DNA of 64,000 bases. Source: Arion vulgaris (taxonomy: Eukaryota; Mollusca; Gastropoda; Stylommatophora; Arionidae). A program made the translations under genes and the position numbers. The stretch covers positions 67,984,365-68,048,364 of the forward strand of contig CM036753.1 of assembly GCA_020796225.1 (NCBI GenBank), written 5' to 3'. Shown here piece by piece: positions 21,805 to 32,815 of this stretch (positions are counted from its first letter, which is position 1; each line of letters opens with the position of its first letter). The notes under the pieces were generated by a model. It had not been told where the DNA came from. It worked only from the letters and a program-made list of their open reading frames with translations, and did not search any database.

Positions 21805-22575
21805 GAAATATAACTAACATATATAGATCTAGCTGACAAATAACAACAATGTAACTGACATATAGCAACATAACTGACATATATAGCAACATAACTGACA
21901 TGAAAATCGTAGCATATCCTTTACAGGATGTCACTATCAACCACAGTAAATGAGCCATTGATTTTTTAGGCAGCACTTGTACGCCCAGTAGTCTGCCATT
22001 GCTTTCTGAACAGTGAGGTCTGCTTCCATATTTGCCCGTTGCAGAGTTGAACCAGGTAGTCTTGGGTTGTGCTCAAGCTCACTACCACTAAACCACACAT
22101 ATATAATAAATGACATACATAGAAATATTAATGGCATATAGTAACATAACTGACATATATAGACATAACTGGCATATTTAAACATAAATGACATATAAAA
22201 ACATAAATGACATATAAAAACATAAATGACATATAAAAACATAACTGAGACATATATAGCAACATAACTGACAGATATAGACATAACTGGCATATATAAA
22301 CATAACTGAGACATATATAGCAACATAACTGACAGATATAGACATAACTGGCATATATAAACATAACAGACATATATAGCAACATAACTGAGACATATAT
22401 AGCAACATAACTGACAGATATAGACATAACTGGCATATATAAACATAACTGAGACATATATAGAAAGAAAACTGACAGATATAGTAACATAACTGAGATA
22501 TATATAGATATAGCTGGCATATATAAACATAAATGACATAAAAAAACATAACCTTGCATATATATATATATATCT
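21805..22575. repeat. AT-rich minisatellite (ACATAACTGACATATATAG-like), split by a SINE
   Basis: Units of about 18-26 bp vary around CATAACTGACATATATAGCA. The left part is 21805-21899 and the right part 22105-22575, ending in a (TA)n run. A SINE D copy separates the parts. Confidence 0.9.
21900..22098 (-). mobile_element. SINE D copy inside the minisatellite
   Basis: Minus-strand tRNA-like head (GTGGTTTAGTGGTAGTGAGC, CAACCCAAGACTACCTGGTT) and the CAGAAAGCAATGGCAGACTA block, with a tail reading CCTGTAAAGGATATGCTACG. Confidence 0.8.
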
Positions 22576-22744
22576 AACTAGCCATACTGGTGTTGAACAC
22601 CTGTTTCACTTCTTGTATTATGATTCGCTCTAGAAATCTTTACTTTCTAAATCAAGAATCTCTTCATAATAGATAAAGTTACTTCTACTAGTACTGTTTT
22701 ATTGACAATATTTTCAGCATTGCAAACTAAACAAGTGAGAATCG

Positions 22745-23200
22745 CAGTATCGTAGTTGTTAGTGTACTCGCTTCTTAGGCTAGTGGTCCGGGTTCAAATC
22801 CACAGTTGGCGTGAATTTTTCTAATGGCTCTCAGGTTGACCCAGCCTCAATTGAGTACCAGAAAAAGCACTGGGAAGTAAAGGCAGCCGACGTGATTTTG
22901 ACATCCCCCATCGTGTAGCACCAGGTTCAATGCACCAGGTAGCATCGTGTAGCACCAGGTTCAATGCACCAGGTAGCATCGTGTAGCACCAGGTTCAATG
23001 CACCAGGTAGCATAGTGTAGCACCAGGTTCAATGCACCAGGTAGCATCGTGTAGCACCAGGTTCAATGCACCAGGTAGCATCGTGTAGCACCAGGTTCAA
23101 TACACCAGGTAGCATCGTGTAGGACCAGGTAGCATCGTGTAGCACCAGGTAGCATCGTGTAGCAACGCTCAATGAAAAGTACGGGCCTAACACTGTATTA
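22745..23200 (+). mobile_element. SINE E copy with an internal 34-bp repeat array
   Basis: tRNA-like head (TCGTAGTTGTTAGTGTACTC, then GGGTTCAAATCCAC, B box-like), body GGCTCTCAGGTTGACCCAG and ACTGGGAAGTAAAGGCAGCC, then about six 34-bp units between 22905 and 23165, and the family end GGGCCTAACACTGTATTA. Confidence 0.78.
22905..23165. repeat. 34-bp tandem repeat within SINE E
   Basis: The unit is CATCGTGTAGCACCAGGTTC plus AATGCACCAGGTAG; the last units are shortened. Other SINE E copies have one CATC..TGTG.. segment here. Confidence 0.95.
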
Positions 23201-24335
23201 CTTACTTACTTACTTAATCCCGTCATGCCTAGTGACACATGGGGCTTCAGAAAGGACTTTCCATGCTCTCCTGTCCTGTGCAACCTTCAGCGCAGAGCCC
23301 CACGTCAGAGATGCGGTGTCCAGTTCCTCTTCCATCATGCGCTCCATGTTGTCCGTGGTCTGCCTTTCTTTCTCTTTCCTCTGGTGTCCAAGTGAGGGCT
23401 ATCCTTGCAGGCATTTCTTGTCTCATTCTCATAACATGTCCGAGCCATTTCCATCTTCTTTTTGAGTATGTCATTCATTGCCTCTTGTCTTGTGTCTTGG
23501 AGTAGTTGGTTATTGGATATTTTTACTGGCCAAAAGATTCCCAAGATTCTGCGAAGACAAGAGTGGTGGAAAACTGACAGCCTGCTAGTATCTCCTTTGG
23601 TCATCCTCCAACACTCCGATCCGTAGAGCAAAACTGGCAAAACAATGCTTTTATAGAGTTTAAGCTTTGTGGTCCTATTGTAGATTTTGGACTTCCATAC
23701 TGGTTTCATTCTGGCAAAAGCGGTTCTGGCCTTACTCAGACGTGATTTTATATCTTCCTCTGTGCCACCATTTAGTGTCAGTACGCTACCAAGATATGTA
23801 AACTGCTCAACCCTTTCCAGTGTTTCATCTTCTAACATTACTGGTTGTTGGATTTCACTGTTTGTCATAATTTTTGTTTTTCCTGTGTTTGTTTTGAGGC
23901 CTACTGTCTTTGCCGTGCTGTGAAGTATTGTACTTTTCTCTTGTATATGTTCATATTTGTGTGACACCAGGGCTATATCGTCTGCAAAGTCCAGGTCCTC
24001 AAGCATCTCGAAAGGGTCCATCTTATTCCTCTTGGTGCTTGTTGTTTTATGGCATTTTTAGCACCCAGTCAATTGTAATACTAAACAAAAGAGGACATTA
24101 CGCATCCCTGTCTTACACCAGATTTTACTGGGAATGTTTTGTTGGAATTCTTTAGGTTGCAGGAGAAATCTTTATAGAAGAGGGCTATGATGTTGACAAG
24201 CTTCTGGGTACGCCGTATTGTCTCAGTATCTTCCATAGGCTGTCTCTGTGCACGCTGTCGAATGCCTTTTCAAAATCTATGAAGTTGATATATATAGTCC
24301 TTTGCCACTCGCTACATTGTTCTAAACACTGTATT
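23201..24335 (-). pseudogene. Non-LTR retrotransposon, C-terminal half of the reverse transcriptase ORF
   Basis: Minus strand. At about 24330-24210 it reads INFIDFEKAFDSVHRDSLWK (RT block). After breaks, the frame 24021-23335 has DLDFADDIALVSH (catalytic FADD intact), YLGSVLTLNGGTEEDI, LYGSECWR, then CYENETRNACKDSP and GRPRTTW. The 3' end is a (TAAG)n tail at 23201-23217, directly against SINE E. The 5' part is missing. Confidence 0.85.
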
Positions 24336-24544
24336 ACAGGGCTCCTTTAATTTTTTTTTTAAACCACACAAGTAAAGTATATATAAATGGGTATATTCCT
24401 TGGCTCATATAAAGAGCCAACTTTTAACCATGAGGAATATTGGTGGATATGGTGTTACACCCATATTTTTCTTTGACCAATTGTATATGATGGGTGATCT
24501 GATTAACATCATGCCACTCGCTTTTACTTTCCAGTGTTTCTTTA

Positions 24545-24790
24545 GTTATCAGTTAGATGAGGACTATCATCACAGCACTCCAGACATGTCCATAAGTTCT
24601 CTGATCTCCATCTCAACAAATCCAGCAGCGCCCAGTGACCCAACATGCCAGTTCGATGTTGATTAATCTATCTTTTTGAATATTGGTATGTAGTTCTTTT
24701 TTGGGCTGTATTAATCTCGACACCCATCTCTCTTAATCTGGTCAGCAACTGAGATTCACAACCCTGAAAATCGTCTGGTACTCAAGCTTC
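24545..24790 (+). repeat. Orphan repeat family, copy 1
   Basis: Matches 59430-59640 with about 80 percent identity by eye: GAGGACTATCATCACAGCAC, CATGCCAGTTCGATGTTGAT, a TAA stop, then GGGCTGTATTAATCTCGACAC and TCAACCTGAAA-like text. The plus frame reads DEDYHHSTPDMS...CQFDVD then stop in both copies. Confidence 0.65.
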
Positions 24791-24912
24791 AGCTGGGTTG
24801 ATCTGAGAGCTGTCATGATTGAAAAAAGTTCCCACCTTACTCTGTAGAATTCGATCCTAGAACCATGTGACTAGGGAGTAAGTGTACTAACCACTACACT
24901 ATTGCAGCATTC
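24735..24912 (-). mobile_element. SINE E-like copy, 5' half
   Basis: Minus strand: GTGTAGTGGTTAGTACACTT, GGTTCTAGGATCGAAT (box B-like) and GAGAGCTGTCA..ATCAACCCAGC. It overlaps the tail of the orphan repeat, so the boundary is unclear. Confidence 0.55.
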
Positions 24913-25695
24913 TCATTGATATACTGGGAATCATATTATATAAATGAAGTAAATAAAACTAATGTCATGGCCAACAACTGTGTTTGTATCCAGAAGTGTA
25001 TATACTAAATCATAAATTACATGAATGTGACTTGTCTTGGAGGTCACAAAAATCAACAAAACAAGGAATATTGAGATCTTGAAATTTCTTAAGTCTGTTA
25101 ATTTTTTATTAGTAATATTTTAGGAAAAACAAAACTCGGAGAATTTGTCTAAACGTTCATATTTATGAACTGTAAAGTCTGTCCATTCTCACAGGTTACA
25201 AAGTGAAACATTTATCTTATAACAAGGTATGAACCTTTGTCATCCAAAACCACCATCTGATGACATACCACAAATGTCAGCAAATCCTAGTCAATATACA
25301 CTTACAGATGCTTTTTTCATTACAAGATATTTCTTCCTCAATTTCAATAAAGGAGAAACAGAAACCTAAACAGAACTAACTGGCATATACATTAAAAAAA
25401 AACATTGCCAGAAATTAGTGCTGCCAAATGTTGATTTTTCCAAACAATATATAAAAATATAAGTTTTGTGCATGGAGAGTTCATCATGTCAAGTCAAAGA
25501 CAGAGTAAATTAAGCAAAGAAATACAAAATTGGTATACATATTTTTTCAATACTATCTTTTACAGATCACATATAGCAAGCAGTTGTTAGATTCAATATA
25601 GCGGGAACAAAGTTTTACCCAACGTATGTTTTGTTTTCTATTTATATTAGTTTTGGAAATGTGCTGATACATTTTTACTTCAGTTATCTGTCTAT
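24913..25695. other. Unassigned intergenic
   Basis: AT-rich, no frame or repeat recognised. 25090-25190 resembles 21660-21770 weakly (TTTTTATTAGTAATATTTTAGGAAAAA..CTAAACGTTCATATTTATGA), perhaps a dispersed repeat. Confidence 0.4.
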
Positions 25696-25699
25696 TTCT

Positions 25700-25935
25700 T
25701 CTTCAACAATATCTGGTCATGCTCTTAGGACAACATAGACAACACACTGGGCAGTCTGCTTCCGGTCTATCAGGTTTCTCCAAAGCGTAGTTTGTTAGGT
25801 CGACTGGGTGTTGCCACATGTTGCTTCTCGGCTTACCCAGGAGAGGATAGTCTTGCAAGTCATGCTCCAGTGTCTGTCCGCTTTCTGACACTGGCAGAGA
25901 GCTGTTTCACTTATTCCTAGTCTATATAAGTGTCT
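25700..25935 (-). pseudogene. Post-RNase H tail of a non-LTR element
   Basis: The minus frame reads SESGQTLEHDLQDYPLLGKP, W.HPVDLTNYALEKP, matching the pattern TPEH.LQ.CP......R...WP found after RNase H. The Cys residues are partly lost. Confidence 0.7.
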
Positions 25936-26140
25936 GCAGTGTCTGGTATGTAGGTGAAATATAATGCCCAGGTCTGTTCTGCTAAGGTCTTTGAGGATGT
26001 CTTACACTGTGTTCTTCGTATGAATAATGTGTGCTCTTTTTACACCATACTCTAGCAAGATTGCAACAGATCAACATTGTGACTTTCATTGATATGCATG
26101 CCACGTTTGTTATATTTTGAATATGGTAGTCTAGGATTCT

Positions 26141-26245
26141 TCGCCGAGTGGTTACAGAGCCCAAATTAGGGTGTACAGAATAGAATCACTGTTACCTGCC
26201 GCGCATGTCATAAGATGCGACTAAGGAGGTGCGTCTGACTACCCC
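26141..26245 (+). mobile_element. SINE B copy, 3'-truncated
   Basis: Starts CGCCGAGTGGTTACAGAGCC and stops just after the shared central block (GCATGTCATAAGATGCGACT, AAGGAGG). The 3' half is absent. Confidence 0.75.
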
Positions 26246-26529
26246 GCTGCGTAAAAAAACACTATATAGCTACAGAAACCAGAATCAGATAAATTTATAG
26301 CTTGTTACCCAAGGAAGAAGAAGGTCCCAGCAAAGAAGGAACACCTGTAGGTGGGAGTTGGAGACGAAACGCTAGAAAATGGGGAGAGAGATCTGGAAAA
26401 GGACCTTGGATAGGGCTTAAAAGACCTTGGTTGCAGACCTATGCCTCCCTAGAGGTAAAGAAGAAGAGGTCCAGGATTTTTGCATACATGATAGAGTGTG
26501 CGTCTGGGCTGAGACACTCCCTAATTCAA

Positions 26530-26715
26530 CAACATGCATATAGCAATCACAATTTCACCAGGCCTACCACAAGAATCAACACTATCTCCAGTACTATTCA
26601 ATGTATTCACCATAATGATTACACAGCAGCAACTATCTGGCAGGGGAAGGACAATGTCATTTGCAGACAACGTCCTTGTTTTGTACATACAGAGGAGAAA
26701 CAGGGATAGATGAAC
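26530..26715 (+). pseudogene. Reverse transcriptase fragment
   Basis: One frame reads ITISPGLPQESTLSPVLFNV (RT motif: GLPQG.-LSPVLFN) then MSFADNVLVLYIQRRN. The catalytic box is FADN, not FADD, so it is dead. Confidence 0.72.
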
Positions 26716-26720
26716 CGTAT

Positions 26721-26900
26721 CACAGAGGCGACTGAGGTAGGGGCCTAGGGAAGCTACCCTAGTAAATTAAATGTGTCCCAGAGATCGGATGTGCTTGTCT
26801 AGTTGTAGGCGCATATCTGTCACCAAATACAATCGTTCTTAGGCTCAGATCGCACAAAGTGGTTAACAAGTGGTAGATATGGAGCATTTGAGGAAGTTTT
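26721..26900 (+). mobile_element. SINE A copy, 5'-truncated
   Basis: Begins in the central block (AGAGGCGACTGAGGTAGGGG) and runs through TACCCTAGTAAATTAAA and CACAAAGTGGTTAACAAGTG to a GGAGCATTTGAGGAAG end. Confidence 0.82.
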
Positions 26901-27345
26901 TGAGGAAGTTTTCAAGAAAGTTGCCCAACAAGCAAAGTTCACGAAGTGGGAAACATATTATCAATAAGTGTGCAAGGAAAGATTACTTGAAAGATTCTAG
27001 TCCCTATGAAGATTCATGAACAATCCCAGAAACATTAAAGATTTTCAGAGTGAAGACCAGACCTACCGCAAACTGAATGAGGACAAAGGGCGGTTCTTAA
27101 AAGATACATCAAACAAAGTTGCACACAGGACCCGGACAAGCGGCTAGCCACAATAAGCATTATAAAATTAAGTTCTTACTATAGTAAATACAGAGGTAAA
27201 GGCGATGTTGGATGAACACACAAGAAATAGTGATACTGCTGTGTACACTGATGGTTCAGTGATTCAATGCAAGCTGAATGCATAGGCATTTACAGCAACT
27301 CAAAGATGCAAAACTGTCAAGGGATGATTTTGCATCTGTAACGGG
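26900..27345 (+). pseudogene. Non-LTR fragment with first RNase H box
   Basis: Reads KLNEDKGRFLKDTS, then TAVYTDGSVIQCKLNA and a stop. YTDGSV is the first RNase H Asp motif, the same type as 34740-35400. Confidence 0.7.
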
Positions 27346-27570
27346 AGATAGTGACTCGGTCTATTAACCCAGACGTTCTGAGTTTGAATCACCCCTACGG
27401 ACAGTTTGCAAATTGTTTCGATGGATTTTTACAAAAGGACAATGGCACAACCCGCTCAGAAAGAAATGGCAAACTACTGAATGTAATAATGCCTAGAAAA
27501 TCACAAACAGCGTTAAAAAGCTGGGGTTGATTCGCAAAGTCCTGTAAAGGATATTCAATTAACTTTTTGA
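27345..27570 (+). mobile_element. SINE D copy
   Basis: Contains CAGACGTTCTGAGTTTGAATC (B box-like), TCAGAAAGAAATGGCAAACT and CCTGTAAAGGATATTCAATT. It matches 44080-44335. Confidence 0.75.
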
Positions 27571-27649
27571 AACTATAAGCAACCTACAATCGAGATCAAG
27601 GAAGTAATCATGACTCGGAAGTGGTTGAGTACTAATTTTTTTAGCCCCT

Positions 27650-27903
27650 CCTCTTCTTCTTCTTTGCGTTCATTCTTTACGACCAATTTTAATCACTCTT
27701 TGGGATATGTTTGATCTTTGCCAAGAACGTGTATACGTTGCACATTGGATTGGTAGGCCCTAAACGCATAGACTTCTACACGTTTAGGACACATGCATCC
27801 GATTTCAGCCAAACCTCCTTAGTCTCCTCTTACAACATGCGTGGTAGGTAACAGTGGTTCTATTCTTTACACCCCAAATGTGGGCCCCGTAACCACTCTG
27901 GAG
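27650..27903 (-). mobile_element. SINE B copy, full length
   Basis: Flanked by TTTTTAGCCCCT (27638-27649) and TTTTTAACCCCT (27904-27915), a 12-bp duplication with one later change. Confidence 0.9.
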
Positions 27904-27936
27904 TTTTTAACCCCTAAAAACTAAGGTTAATATATG

Positions 27937-28030
27937 GCATAACGTACAATCGTTCTTCAGCTCAGATCACATACAAATCACAAAGAGCGGTTAACAAGTG
28001 GTTGATATAGAGCATTCAAGAATAAGAATA
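27937..28030 (+). mobile_element. SINE A 3' fragment
   Basis: ACGTACAATCGTTCTTCAGC, then AAATCACAAAGAGCGGTTAAC and GAGCATTCAAGAATAAGAAT. Only the 3' third remains. Confidence 0.75.
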
Positions 28031-28359
28031 GTAGGCAAGCACAAAAAACAAACTTGTTTATGCTAATTTTTAACAAAATATTTTACAATGAGTTAATGTT
28101 ACATCATTTTAAATTTGCTTTCTGTTACGAGAGTTCTGTATGTCTGTTAAAAAACCAAAGTTCTGAACTATGTTAGCAGAGAAGTAACTGTCCAGTTTAC
28201 CACAAACCATTTTTGTTTGATTGTGGTTGATATACATGATCAGATGACTTTATCACTGGCGTCGGAACTAGCTGACTAGATTATATCACATCAAAAGTTC
28301 ATTTTTTAAAGTTAAATAATGAATATGTTCAAGACAACTGAGATATTTCTGAGACATGG

Positions 28360-28690
28360 CATAATAATAAATAATAATTCCTTTCATACCGTTACATAGG
28401 GCCTGCAAGCAATTTCTCCATATTGCTCTACTGCCCTGGGCAACTCGCTCAATCTCTTCCATGGAACTGAGACTGATATTTCTCACCTCTCTCAGCAAAG
28501 TTTGTTTCAGGGTCTCCATATTTCATCCTCTCTTTCTTGAACCATCTGCATCCCACTTCAATGCCTGCTTTGATATTCTTTGAACATTTCTTCTCAAGAT
28601 ATGTGTCCAACATATCTCCATCTTCTTCCTCCTATAACAGTTGTTACTAGTGGTTGACCAGACATTCCTCTGATTTCATCTCTGAGACAC
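28360..28690 (-). mobile_element. Non-LTR 3' end (family shared with 47030 and 41810)
   Basis: Contains GGGCCTGCAAGCAATTTCTC, GGGCAACTCGCTCAATCTC, CCATGGAACTGAGAC. The minus frame ends in a tail like RRGRPK.....RTLLRE...IGLSSM.EIERVA, seen more intact at 47035-47365. Confidence 0.65.
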
Positions 28691-28912
28691 GGCACGCAAG
28701 ATGTAAATTCTAACTAGTAAATGACATAAGAGGATACAAAATTGAATGCTTGGAGTTAATTAAGAACAGAAATAACAAATATATATTCAGGAACTGTAAT
28801 TAACAGCAACCCATACACATCAGAGTACTAGGAGACAGTGAGAACAATATGCTTTGAAAAGAGGATGTAAACAAAGCGCAATGTAAATAGAGCAAAAAAT
28901 TGAACACACGTT

Positions 28913-29072
28913 GAAAACATTGTGCACAGAAAATAGAATGAAAACATTGTGCACAGAAAATAGAATGCAAACATTGTGCACAGAAAATAGAATGAAAACA
29001 TTGTGCACAGAAAATAGAATGAAAACATTTGGCATTAGATTGCATGAAAACATTGTGCTCTGAAAATAGCAT
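28913..29072. repeat. 27-bp tandem repeat, about 5 copies
   Basis: The unit is AAAACATTGTGCACAGAAAA plus TAGAATG; the last copy (29045) is diverged and separated by 20 bp. The 105-codon minus frame across it is a by-product of the 27-bp period. Confidence 0.95.
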
Positions 29073-29264
29073 GCACAAGTGGGTAAAATTCAATATAGGT
29101 AGTGAGACATGATACAAGAGATATTTCAGATCTATTCAAAATAAAATAACATGGGTTACAAGTTATCCACAAAATTATTATTAAATGTACATGTTACTTT
29201 AACATATTTTTTTTAAAAAGTAGCTATTATTAAAAGTATACTTTCTTTGATCATCATCAAATAG

Positions 29265-29660
29265 CTTGTCCTGAGCAGAACTTTGCTACCCCAACAGTCC
29301 TCCGGAATTTCTCTCTCTCATAGACCAGATGTCCCGCCTCTGCAGCGGTCATGTTCAAACAGTCAGTTACATCCTGAATCCATCTTTTCCTTAGTCTTCC
29401 TCTTCTTCTCTTTGCTGGTATGCCTCCTTCCATGATGGTCTTCTCAGTCCTTTTATATGTTCAAAATACCTCAATTTACTCTTTCTTATTTGTAGCATCA
29501 GCCAGTTTTCTTTGATTTTGAGTTCTTTCTGGATAGATCTATTTGTTCTCTTCTCTGTCCATGATATACAAAGGACTCTTCTGTAACACTTATTCAAAAG
29601 CACATATGTGCGTTTCCTCTGCTTTATTAAATGTCCATGCTTCATACCCATACGTTGCCA
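29265..29660 (-). mobile_element. RTE/BovB-type 3' end, longest copy
   Basis: The minus frame reads NKCYRRVLCISWTEKRTN, then QKELKIKENWLMLQIRKSKL. The 'CYRR.L.ISW..+.TN..I' pattern is classic for RTE/BovB. It ends near AATAGCTTGTCCTGAGCAG. Confidence 0.8.
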
Positions 29661-29805
29661 CTGGGAATATGCATGTTCCTCACTTCATGAGTGGTTGTGT
29701 GTCTTAATATAGGGTCTTTGTAATGGAGGGTTTTGGAGGCAGTAGTTGCTTGTGTAGATCATCCAATGTTGGATAGTTGACACTGCAGTGTTTGACTGAT
29801 AGGGT

Positions 29806-30051
29806 TGCCTGAGTGGTTACCGGGCCCAAATTTGGGGTGTAAAGAATAGAACCACTGTTACCTGCCCCGCATGTCGTGAGAGATGACTAAGGAGGTTTTG
29901 CTGAAATCGGAAGCATGTGTCCTAAACATGTAGAAGTCTATGCGTTTAGGGCCTACCAAACCAATATGCAACGTATACACGTTCTTGGCAAAGATCAAAC
30001 ATATCACAAAGAGTGATTAAAATTGGTCGTAAAGAACGAACACAAAGAAGA
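29806..30051 (+). mobile_element. SINE B copy, full length (246 bp)
   Basis: Flanked by the 11-bp duplication ACTGATAGGGT at 29795-29805 and 30052-30062. It starts TGCCTGAGTGGTTACCGGGC and ends CGAACACAAAGAAGA. This copy gives the clearest element boundaries. Confidence 0.95.
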
Positions 30052-30429
30052 ACTGATAGGGTCATTGCAGTTGTTACAGTTTGGTGTATGATCTGCTGCT
30101 AATTTGCATAGATGTTTGCTTAAGTATATGTGTGTGTGATATAAGCTGCCTAAATATTCTGCTATATTCTCAGATTTACTAATTTCACAAACAATTACTG
30201 GTTTCAGATGTGGAGAGGATTTTACACTGTATCCGTAATATTTGGAAAAAATTCTGAAACAGTGAATCGCAGAAATATGATTAGTTCAATGAACTCAAAA
30301 TGATATATATTCTAAACTTAAAATCGACATGTGAGAAAAACATTCAGGCTGAGTTTATATTGAATTAGCAAAGCTATTAAAATTACCTTAATCTGTAACA
30401 GACATTAAATTATCCACACACTTAATTCT

Positions 30430-30718
30430 GTTGATACAGATATGGACAGAATGAAAGAAAAATCAAGCTATTTAAGATCAAATTTATGTTAGTACAGATA
30501 TGGACAGAATGACAGAAAAATCAAGCTATTTAAGATCAAATTTATGTTAATACAGATATGGACAGAAGGACAGAAAATCAAGCTATTTAAGATCAAATTT
30601 ATGTTAATACAGATATGGACAGAATGACAGAAAAATCAAGCTATTTAAGATCAAATTTATGTTGATACAGATATGGACAGGACAGAAAAATCAAGCTATA
30701 TAAGATCAAATTTATGTG
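30430..30718. repeat. 58-bp tandem repeat, 5 copies
   Basis: The unit contains ACAGATATGGACAGAATGAC, AGAAAAATCAAGCTATTTAA and GATCAAATTTATGTTA; spacing is 56-59 bp. Confidence 0.95.
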
Positions 30719-30753
30719 ATTAATATCCTACCATAAAATCTGATAAAGAACTT

Positions 30754-31614
30754 TCTTTCTTTCTCGAATCCTGTATGCCTCACAGCGTCAGGTCAGGAAG
30801 AGATTTCTAAAACGGGCCCTAGTATGCGCTTCGTAGATAGTCTCTTTCGTCGCCTCTGTTATCTCTGAGGTCCATCTTTGCGTGGCTGGACTTTTGCTTT
30901 GTACCCATTGTATCGGAGCAGCATTGCTCTTTGGGGTGCACTGTCTGATGGTAATCTGCTTACGTGACCGAACCATTTAATTTGTTGTTTCTTGATGAAG
31001 TCTAGTACTGATGTTGTACCCACTTTTTCCTGATGTCTTCATTTCTCAACCGGTCTCTTCTTGTTACACCCAGCATTCTGCGTAGACACTTCATCTCTGT
31101 TGTGACTAGTTTTCTTCTATCGTTTGTTGTCAGCGTCCAGGTTTGGCGCTGGTAACATAATGTGGGAGAAAGATTGTGTTGAACATTGCTCTTTTTGTGT
31201 TCACGGTGACGTGTTTGCATCTTAAAATTGGCGCCATTTGCCCTATCATTTGATTTGCTTTGTTGCATCTGTGTTGAATTTCATTAGTTATTCTTCCATT
31301 TGCTGAAAAAATGCTCCCAGGTATGTGAAATCTTTGCTTGATTTAGTAGATGATTATCGATGGAGATGTTGGTAGTGTTTTCCTCTCTGGCAAATGTCAT
31401 TACTTCTGTTTTGTCGATGTTAATTCTCATGTTGTATTCGTTACATGCTAACTGGAGTCTGTTGATGTGTTGTTGTAGCTGTTCTTCTGTTGTTGATATG
31501 ATTGCCTGATCGTCTGCAAAAGAAATTCATTTAAGAGTTCTCCGAGGTTGTTTCCTTCGCTGGTGTTAGCTATTTTACAAATGTGGTCAATGTACGTGAT
31601 GAATAGCAGGTACG
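30754..31614 (-). mobile_element. 5'-truncated RTE-like retrotransposon with a 13-bp target-site duplication
   Basis: TGATAAAGAACTT occurs at 30741-30753 and 31615-31627, exactly flanking the element. The minus-strand content runs from the middle of the RT: LLFITYIDHICK, a FADD box broken by a missing T near 31517, then WTLTTNDRRKLVTTEMKCLR, RMLGVTRRDRLRNEDIRKK, and a (GAAA)n-like tail at 30754. Confidence 0.92.
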
Positions 31615-31627
31615 TGATAAAGAACTT

Positions 31628-32215
31628 CCGTGTCAAAACAAATTATGTATTTTAAATTTAACTTACTTATTATTTTGTATATAAATGCATTATCAACTTG
31701 TACAAATCAACTTAAGTAAATGAAAATGGCAAAATTCTATAGCATAAAGTCTAGAATGTGGAGTTGTGGACGGATTAAAAAGAAAGATATTTGATTGAGT
31801 TTAACATATATTTTCATGATGTGATGGATCACATGAAAGGGATTACCATTGTTTTAGATGAGTCCACTGTATTTGATATAAGATGAACCAACAGACAATA
31901 CTATATCGCTCTTGTGGTGTTTGTTCTTTCTTAGCATTACAAATTTTATTATTTGTGTGTACATCATTTCAAGTGACATCTTCACAGTGAAGGTTGACTA
32001 TAGAGGATTTCCAGCAAATTCTGTTACTTTCCATGCTGGAACACTCTCACAGGCTGCTGTTTGTCCACCTATAGATGCACCTATTCTAATTATATCTTTG
32101 TCATTTCCTTTCTTTGAACTATTAATTCCAAAATGATCTTCAGCGAAGTGTCAATGTCTTTTAATTTGAACATAATAACCTATATATCAGTTTTTCTTCA
32201 TCATTCTTGTACAGA
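31628..32215. other. Unassigned intergenic
   Basis: AT-rich, no frame with motifs. Confidence 0.4.
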
Positions 32216-32569
32216 ATGAGAGGGGCCAGACACTCTATCCTCCTTTGGGGGACTACACACAAGCTGCATGGGCTTGTAGCAGTCAGCGACTCATAGCATC
32301 ATAACAAAAATGACCAAGACTCCACCCTGCCTCTCCATTGCGGCCCGGAAACAGAAGACTACTTAGAAGTTAGGCTACGTTTGTGGAGATCAAAGCGGGA
32401 GAAGCTAAGCCGGTGCTCCCCAAAAAAAGGCTAGGCTGAAGTCGGACCAAAGAATGCAGATACCACAGCTCATGCTGAAAACTGAAACATAACGTATTCC
32501 ATTCTTGGGACTGCATCCTGCTATAACTAGTGGGAGTAAGAAAACAAATGAGGAATACAATAAAAAATG

Positions 32570-32815
32570 AGAGCCACAATAATGTAGTGGTTAGCGCACT
32601 TCCTTCACAAGTGTGTGCATCCCATGATCAAATTCCACAGTAGGAATGAGATTGTTTCCGACCACAACAGCTCTTAAGTCAACCCAAACTGAACTTGGTA
32701 CCACAGAAACACAGGAAAGTTAAGGTAGCTGGCATGATGTTGACCACCATCAATTATCATGTGCAGAATATGAAAGTAAAATAGGAACCTAACAGCCTGT
32801 AACCCAATATAACTC
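32570..32815 (+). mobile_element. SINE E copy
   Basis: tRNA-like head (ATAATGTAGTGGTTAGCGCA; CCCATGATCAAATTCC), body TCTTAAGTCAACCCAAACTG and GAAAGTTAAGGTAGCTGGC, end AGGAACCTAACAGCCTGTAA. Confidence 0.72.

Noticed and set aside
21937..22539. 200-codon minus-strand frame rich in Tyr, Ile, Ser, Cys and Met
   Set aside because: It is the translation of the AT-rich minisatellite; all three minus frames give the same sort of repeat, and the frame runs on into SINE D.
26302..26709. 135-codon plus-strand frame as a host gene
   Set aside because: The RT motif lies in another frame of the same stretch, so this is decayed retroelement sequence.
28800..29117. 105-codon minus-strand frame with repeated FSILFSVHNV-like text
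   Set aside because: Product of the 27-bp tandem repeat.
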